11,946 nucleotides of DNA from an uncultured Collinsella sp. (GTDB lineage Bacteria > Actinomycetota > Coriobacteriia > Coriobacteriales > Coriobacteriaceae), in contig CATYEN010000062.1 of the NCBI GenBank assembly GCA_958405565.1, positions 1-11,946 on the forward strand, given 5' to 3'. The notes beneath the pieces were generated by a model. That model made no database searches and was not told the origin of the DNA. It saw only the letters and a list, made by a program, of their open reading frames with translations. Of the stretch, positions 8,961 through 11,946 are shown piece by piece; the first letter of the stretch is position 1, and each line of letters starts with the position of its first letter. The translations under genes and the position numbers were made by a program.

Positions 8961-8983
8961 CAATTCTGCGATGGTTTTCAGCT

Positions 8984-9025
8984 TTAACTTCTCACTATCT
9001 GGACTGACCAAGCTTTCTTTTTCAT
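8984..9025 (-). CDS. possible 13-aa leader peptide upstream of the CPBP gene
   Basis: Minus-strand ATG at 9025 opens MKKKAWSVQIVRS and stops at 8984. GGAG lies 9 nt upstream. It sits 56 bp before the CPBP start and just inside the AT-rich block. It may be a leader peptide, the remnant 5' end of a lost gene, or a chance frame. No homology is recognised. Confidence 0.2.
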   Translation of the reverse strand: MKKKAWSVQIVRS

Positions 9026-9041
9026 GCTCAAATACTCCGTT

Positions 9042-9251
9042 TTAAGGGTCGCCCTCGTTGGGCGGTACAGGCACACCGAGACACGCCGCCATTACGCGCC
9101 AAAAGCGGTTCTGTGGGTTTCCATAGTAAAAGGCTTTGGCGCGCGAAAGCACCGAGGGAAACGACCCGAGCGCCAAAACGCGCGAGCGTTCGTCAAACAC
9201 GGGTTCAAACCCATGCTCAATATGCTGATATCCCTCGTCCGGCGCAGTCAT
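9042..9251 (-). pseudogene. truncated uracil/hypoxanthine-DNA glycosylase (5' fragment)
   Basis: The 69 codons match the N-terminus of the UDG-superfamily DNA-deoxyinosine glycosylase group, base-excision repair enzymes usually about 160-190 aa long: HGFEPVFDERSRVLALGSFP (13-32) then SRAKAFYYGNPQNRFW (36-51). The reading frame ends at TAA (9044-9042), exactly where GC-rich sequence gives way to the AT-rich block, so about 100 C-terminal residues, including the DNA-intercalation motif, are lost. The start at 9251 is supported by GAGGG 8 nt upstream and by lying 3 nt after the stop of the GH13 gene, suggesting an original operon. I did not find the missing 3' part elsewhere in the window. A functional short protein is unlikely. 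Confidence 0.85.
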
Positions 9252-9254
9252 GAG

Positions 9255-10631
9255 CTAGACCCTCAGCAGATAGCGCACCTCGTAGGGCGCAAGCTCAAGG
9301 GAGCCCGCAAGCTCGACCGTGGGCGCGTTATCAGCCAGCAGATCGACAAAGGACCCGTTGAGCTCGCCGGCTCCAAAGGTGTAAGTCTCGTCCACGGCAT
9401 TCACCGCCACGAGCACCGTTGCGTCGTCACAGGCGCGCTCAAACAGCAGCTGTTTGTTCTGAATCACCACGTTGCGATAGGCGCCGTAATTGAGGGCGCG
9501 GGCCGCTGCATCGTTTGCCGAGCGCAGGTGCGCGAGCTGCGTGACACATTCCGTCAGATCATTGGGTGCCGGCTCGTCAAGCGCAGGGCGCAGCGCCCAA
9601 TCGCCATCGGGGCCGCCCTTTTCGCCGGCAATCCCCCACTCGCTGCCGTAGTAGACACACGGGATGCCCGGCATACCAAAGAGCATGCCGTAGGCGGGAC
9701 GTAGGCAGGACTTGTCCGTCAGGATGCTCGCCAGGCGCGGCACATCGTGGTTGTCGACAAACGACAACAGATGCTTGCCGCGGTAGATGCACCACGGGTC
9801 GCCGCCAAACTGACGATGCAGCGAGTGGGCGATCTCGAACATGTTGACCGAGTTAAAGCTGGAGTACAGCCCCTTGTAACACTCGTAGTTGGTGCAGGAG
9901 TCGAGCATCTCGTCGTTGACGATCTGGTTATAGTCGCCGTGGAGCGTCTCGCCGATCAGCACAAAGTCGGGCTTGAGCTCGCGGGAAAAAGCGTGCAGAC
10001 GGCGCATGAAGTCGCGGTCGAGCATATAAGCGACGTCCAGGCGCAGGCCGTCGATGCCAAAGACCTCGGCCCAGCGGTGCACGGACTCGAGCAGATAATC
10101 GACTACGGCGGGATTTTGCAGGTTGAGCTTCACAAGCTCAAAATGACCTTCCCAACCCTCGTACCAAAAGCCATCGCCGTAGCACGAGTCACCGTCAAAG
10201 CTAATGTGGAACCAGTCCTTATAGGGCGAATCCCACTTGCGCTCCTGCACATCGCGGAAGGCCCAAAAGCCGCGGCCGACATGGTTGAAGACGGCGTCGA
10301 GCACCACACGGATACCATGGGCGTGCAGCGTCTCGCACACGGCGGCAAAGTCGGCGTCCCCACCCAGGCGACGGTCAATATGGCGCAGGCTGCGCGTGTC
10401 GTAGCCATGGCTATCGGACTCGAGCGGCGGGTTGATGAGCACGGCGCCAATGCCGAGATTCTGCAGATACTCTGCCCAGCGGGCGATCTTCATGATGGGA
10501 GCATCGGGGTTGGCTGCGGCATCGGCGGCTTGGGCGAGCTCATCCTCGGCAACGGGCGCGGCATTTTCACGCGGGGCACCGCAAAAGCCCAGCGGATAGA
10601 TCTGATAGAACGTCGTCTCGTATGCCCACAT
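9255..10631 (-). CDS. GH13 alpha-amylase family glycosidase (cytoplasmic, maltodextrin-type)
   Basis: A retaining alpha-glucan hydrolase of 458 aa with a (beta/alpha)8 barrel. The four classical GH13 regions are present: I DAVFNH (112-117), II GLRLDVAYML with nucleophile D199 and R197, III IGETLHG with acid/base E228, and IV SFVDNHD with H295 and D296. It opens MWAYETTFYQIYPLGFCGAP and has no signal peptide, so it acts inside the cell, probably on imported maltodextrins; a neopullulanase/cyclomaltodextrinase-like specificity is inferred. It lacks the N-terminal domain of many such enzymes; the C-terminal beta domain runs from about 385. The ATG at 10631 has GGGAGG 6 nt upstream. A lone -10-like TACAAT (10672-10667) has no good -35. 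It precedes the truncated glycosylase by 3 nt. Confidence 0.93.
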   Translation of the reverse strand: MWAYETTFYQIYPLGFCGAPRENAAPVAEDELAQAADAAANPDAPIMKIARWAEYLQNLGIGAVLINPPLESDSHGYDTRSLRHIDRRLGGDADFAAVCETLHAHGIRVVLDAVFNHVGRGFWAFRDVQERKWDSPYKDWFHISFDGDSCYGDGFWYEGWEGHFELVKLNLQNPAVVDYLLESVHRWAEVFGIDGLRLDVAYMLDRDFMRRLHAFSRELKPDFVLIGETLHGDYNQIVNDEMLDSCTNYECYKGLYSSFNSVNMFEIAHSLHRQFGGDPWCIYRGKHLLSFVDNHDVPRLASILTDKSCLRPAYGMLFGMPGIPCVYYGSEWGIAGEKGGPDGDWALRPALDEPAPNDLTECVTQLAHLRSANDAAARALNYGAYRNVVIQNKQLLFERACDDATVLVAVNAVDETYTFGAGELNGSFVDLLADNAPTVELAGSLELAPYEVRYLLRV

Positions 10632-10697
10632 AGCAACCTCCCGGTAAGCTCAACACAACGACATCCATTGTATGCCCGGCTTGCATCCTCTTCCCCA

Positions 10698-10769
10698 AAA
10701 TAAGTTGCGGTGGAATAGTTCCTGCTTGGGCCTTCAGAGGCCTTAAACAGGAACTATTCCACCGCAACT
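10698..10769 (-). terminator. 22-bp perfect inverted repeat, probable terminator of the MFS gene
   Basis: Arms 10703-10724 and 10748-10769 are perfect 22-bp reverse complements; the 23-nt spacer holds a further small hairpin (GGCCT 10729-10733 with AGGCC 10738-10742). On the minus strand it starts 15 bp after the MFS stop and is followed by TTATTTTGG, an imperfect T-tract. The plus strand has no T-tract. The arm length is far beyond an ordinary terminator, so it may also be a repeated intergenic element. Confidence 0.6.
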
Positions 10770-10784
10770 GATGAGGGAACGTGA

Positions 10785-11945
10785 TTAGGCGACAGGCTTT
10801 GCGCGGCGGATGGCCGGGAACATCACCGTGATGGCGAGGATAACGCCCACGACGGCAATCGACCCGCCCGCGAAGCCGATCCAGGCGATACCGGGGCCCG
10901 AAACCACGGCTCCGCCGATCGCGGTACCCGTGCCAATGCCCAGATTGAACAGGCCCGAGAAGATCGACATGGCGACGGCCGACGAATCCGCCGGCGTGTA
11001 CTTGATGAGCTCGGCCTGAAATGCCACGTTAAAGGCCGTGGCGCAGCAGCCCCATAGTGCGCAGACGGCAAGCACTGCCACGAGCGACGATGCGACCGGA
11101 CCCATGAGCAGCAGAGCCACCGGCACGCCGGAGAGCGTGATAGCCAAGAACGGGAACCGGTGCCCGTCGAACAGGCGACCGAACAGCCAGCTTCCGAGCA
11201 GACCAGAGCAGCCGAACGCCGTCAGCGTCATGGTAATAGCGCTTGCGTCGACGTGCGCAACCTGTGCCAGGAACGGCTCGATATAGCTGTAACCCGCATA
11301 ATAGCCGGTTGCCATGAACACCGTGACCGCATAAAGCGCGATGAGGAACGGGTTCTTGAGCAGCTCGGGCAGTTGCTTAAGCGTAAAGCGCTCGCCCGCC
11401 GGCATGGCCGGGAACACGGCGGCCTGGTACACCGCCGCAGCGGCAGAGAGGGCCCCAACCACGGCAAACGTCATACGCCAGCCCACGGCCAGGCCAATGG
11501 CGCGGCCGAGGGGCAGGCCGAAGATCTGCGCGATGGACGAGCCCGTGGCGATCATGCTGATGGCGAGCGCCCCGTGGCGCGTGTCAACCAGGCGCGAGGC
11601 CATAATCGAGGCGACCGACCAGAACACGGCATGTGCGCAAGCGACCACCAGGCGCGCGCAGACCAGGATGGGATATGTCGGTGCCACAGCGGACAGGAAC
11701 TGGCCCAGCGAGAACACGGCAAGCACGCCCAGCAGCATCCGCTTGAACTCAAAGCGCGATGCGAACACCATGAGCGGCAGCGACAGCAGCATGACGCCCC
11801 AGGCGTAGACCGAAATCATGATGCCTGCCTGGGCCTCGGTGAGCGAGAACGACGCGGCGATGTCGGTCAGCAGGCCGATGGGCATGAACTCCGACGTGTT
11901 GAACACGAACGCGCAGCAGGTGAGCCCGATGAGCGGGAGCCACTG
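10785..11945 (-). CDS. MFS sugar efflux transporter, SotB/AraJ-like (5' end outside window)
   Basis: A 12-helix major facilitator of the DHA1 group, of which 386 residues are present; only about 10-20 N-terminal residues should be missing. The sequence follows E. coli SotB closely: FVFNTSEFMPIGLLTDIA at the start of helix 1, AGIMISVYAWGVMLLSLPLM, ARLVVACAHAVFWSV, SMIATGSSIAQIFGLPLGR, GWRMTF, YAGYSYIEPFLAQVA in helix 7 and FSGLFNLGIGTG in helix 10. Family members export arabinose-like sugars, IPTG or drugs; the substrate here is unknown. The reading frame is open to the window edge; the GTG at 11906 lies inside helix 1, so it is not the true start. It ends before the 22-bp inverted repeat. Confidence 0.9.
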   Translation of the reverse strand, partial: QWLPLIGLTCCAFVFNTSEFMPIGLLTDIAASFSLTEAQAGIMISVYAWGVMLLSLPLMVFASRFEFKRMLLGVLAVFSLGQFLSAVAPTYPILVCARLVVACAHAVFWSVASIMASRLVDTRHGALAISMIATGSSIAQIFGLPLGRAIGLAVGWRMTFAVVGALSAAAAVYQAAVFPAMPAGERFTLKQLPELLKNPFLIALYAVTVFMATGYYAGYSYIEPFLAQVAHVDASAITMTLTAFGCSGLLGSWLFGRLFDGHRFPFLAITLSGVPVALLLMGPVASSLVAVLAVCALWGCCATAFNVAFQAELIKYTPADSSAVAMSIFSGLFNLGIGTGTAIGGAVVSGPGIAWIGFAGGSIAVVGVILAITVMFPAIRRAKPVA

Positions 11946-11946
11946 C

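Larger units (their letters stand above)
8041..9048. other. AT-rich block, probable horizontal insertion
   Basis: Counted 60-base lines inside give 32% (8461-8520) and 35% G+C (8881-8940), against 62% at 9061-9120 and 60% at 7981-8040. The right edge coincides with the truncation of the glycosylase gene. A 10-bp inverted repeat, CCCTTAAAAC (8111-8120) and GTTTTAAGGG (9039-9048), lies near the two edges. No transposase, integrase or target duplication was seen, so the mechanism is open; the left boundary is approximate. Confidence 0.6.

Noticed and set aside
8928..9011. TTG start of the CPBP gene giving 257 aa
   Set aside because: No ribosome site precedes the TTG, whereas the ATG at 8927 has a strong one.
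9024..9704. Plus-strand frame of 226 codons
   Set aside because: It is antisense to the glycosylase fragment and the GH13 gene, with no ribosome site and no recognisable family.

Overview
The window looks like a chromosomal stretch of a high-GC actinobacterium. The RpoB and L10/L12 sequences and the cytoplasmic GH13 enzyme fit the class Coriobacteriia, and a Collinsella-like genus is my best guess; the genus is inference, the broad group is fairly secure. Eight of the nine recognisable genes lie on the minus strand, so the window is best read from right to left.

Right end (9.0-11.95 kb): a partial SotB-type MFS sugar exporter ends just before a 22-bp perfect inverted repeat that probably terminates it. 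A cytoplasmic GH13 alpha-glucan hydrolase follows, then, 3 nt after its stop, a uracil/hypoxanthine-DNA-glycosylase-like gene that is cut off after 69 codons. The cut lies at the edge of an AT-rich block of about 1 kb (8.04-9.05 kb; 32-35% G+C in two counted 60-base lines, against 60-62% just outside) that carries one CPBP-family intramembrane protease gene. This block looks horizontally acquired.

Middle (5.9-8.0 kb): an unrecognised 217-aa protein, possibly flavodoxin-like, is divergent from a class I PLP aminotransferase. Between the aminotransferase and rplJ sits a large nested palindrome (about 200 bp, with a perfect 35-bp inner arm) whose edge overlaps the -35 box of the rplJ promoter.

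Left part (1-5.9 kb): the ribosomal/RNA-polymerase block. rplJ has a strong promoter, an L10-leader-like RNA and an attenuator-like terminator. rplJ and rplL are followed by an intrinsic terminator. galU, with its own promoter and terminator, comes next, and then rpoB (start and 1042 codons present; 3' end outside the window). The usual rplK-rplA-rplJ-rplL-rpoB-rpoC cluster is thus broken twice: rplKA is not upstream of rplJ, and galU separates rplL from rpoB. L10 and L12 build the ribosomal stalk, RpoB is the RNA polymerase beta subunit, and GalU makes UDP-glucose for cell-envelope glycans.

I see no tRNA, rRNA, CRISPR array or complete insertion sequence. No obvious new multi-gene system is present. 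The most unusual items are the nested palindrome upstream of rplJ, the split rpl/rpo cluster, the tandem dyads upstream of galU, and the AT-rich insertion that truncates a DNA-repair gene.
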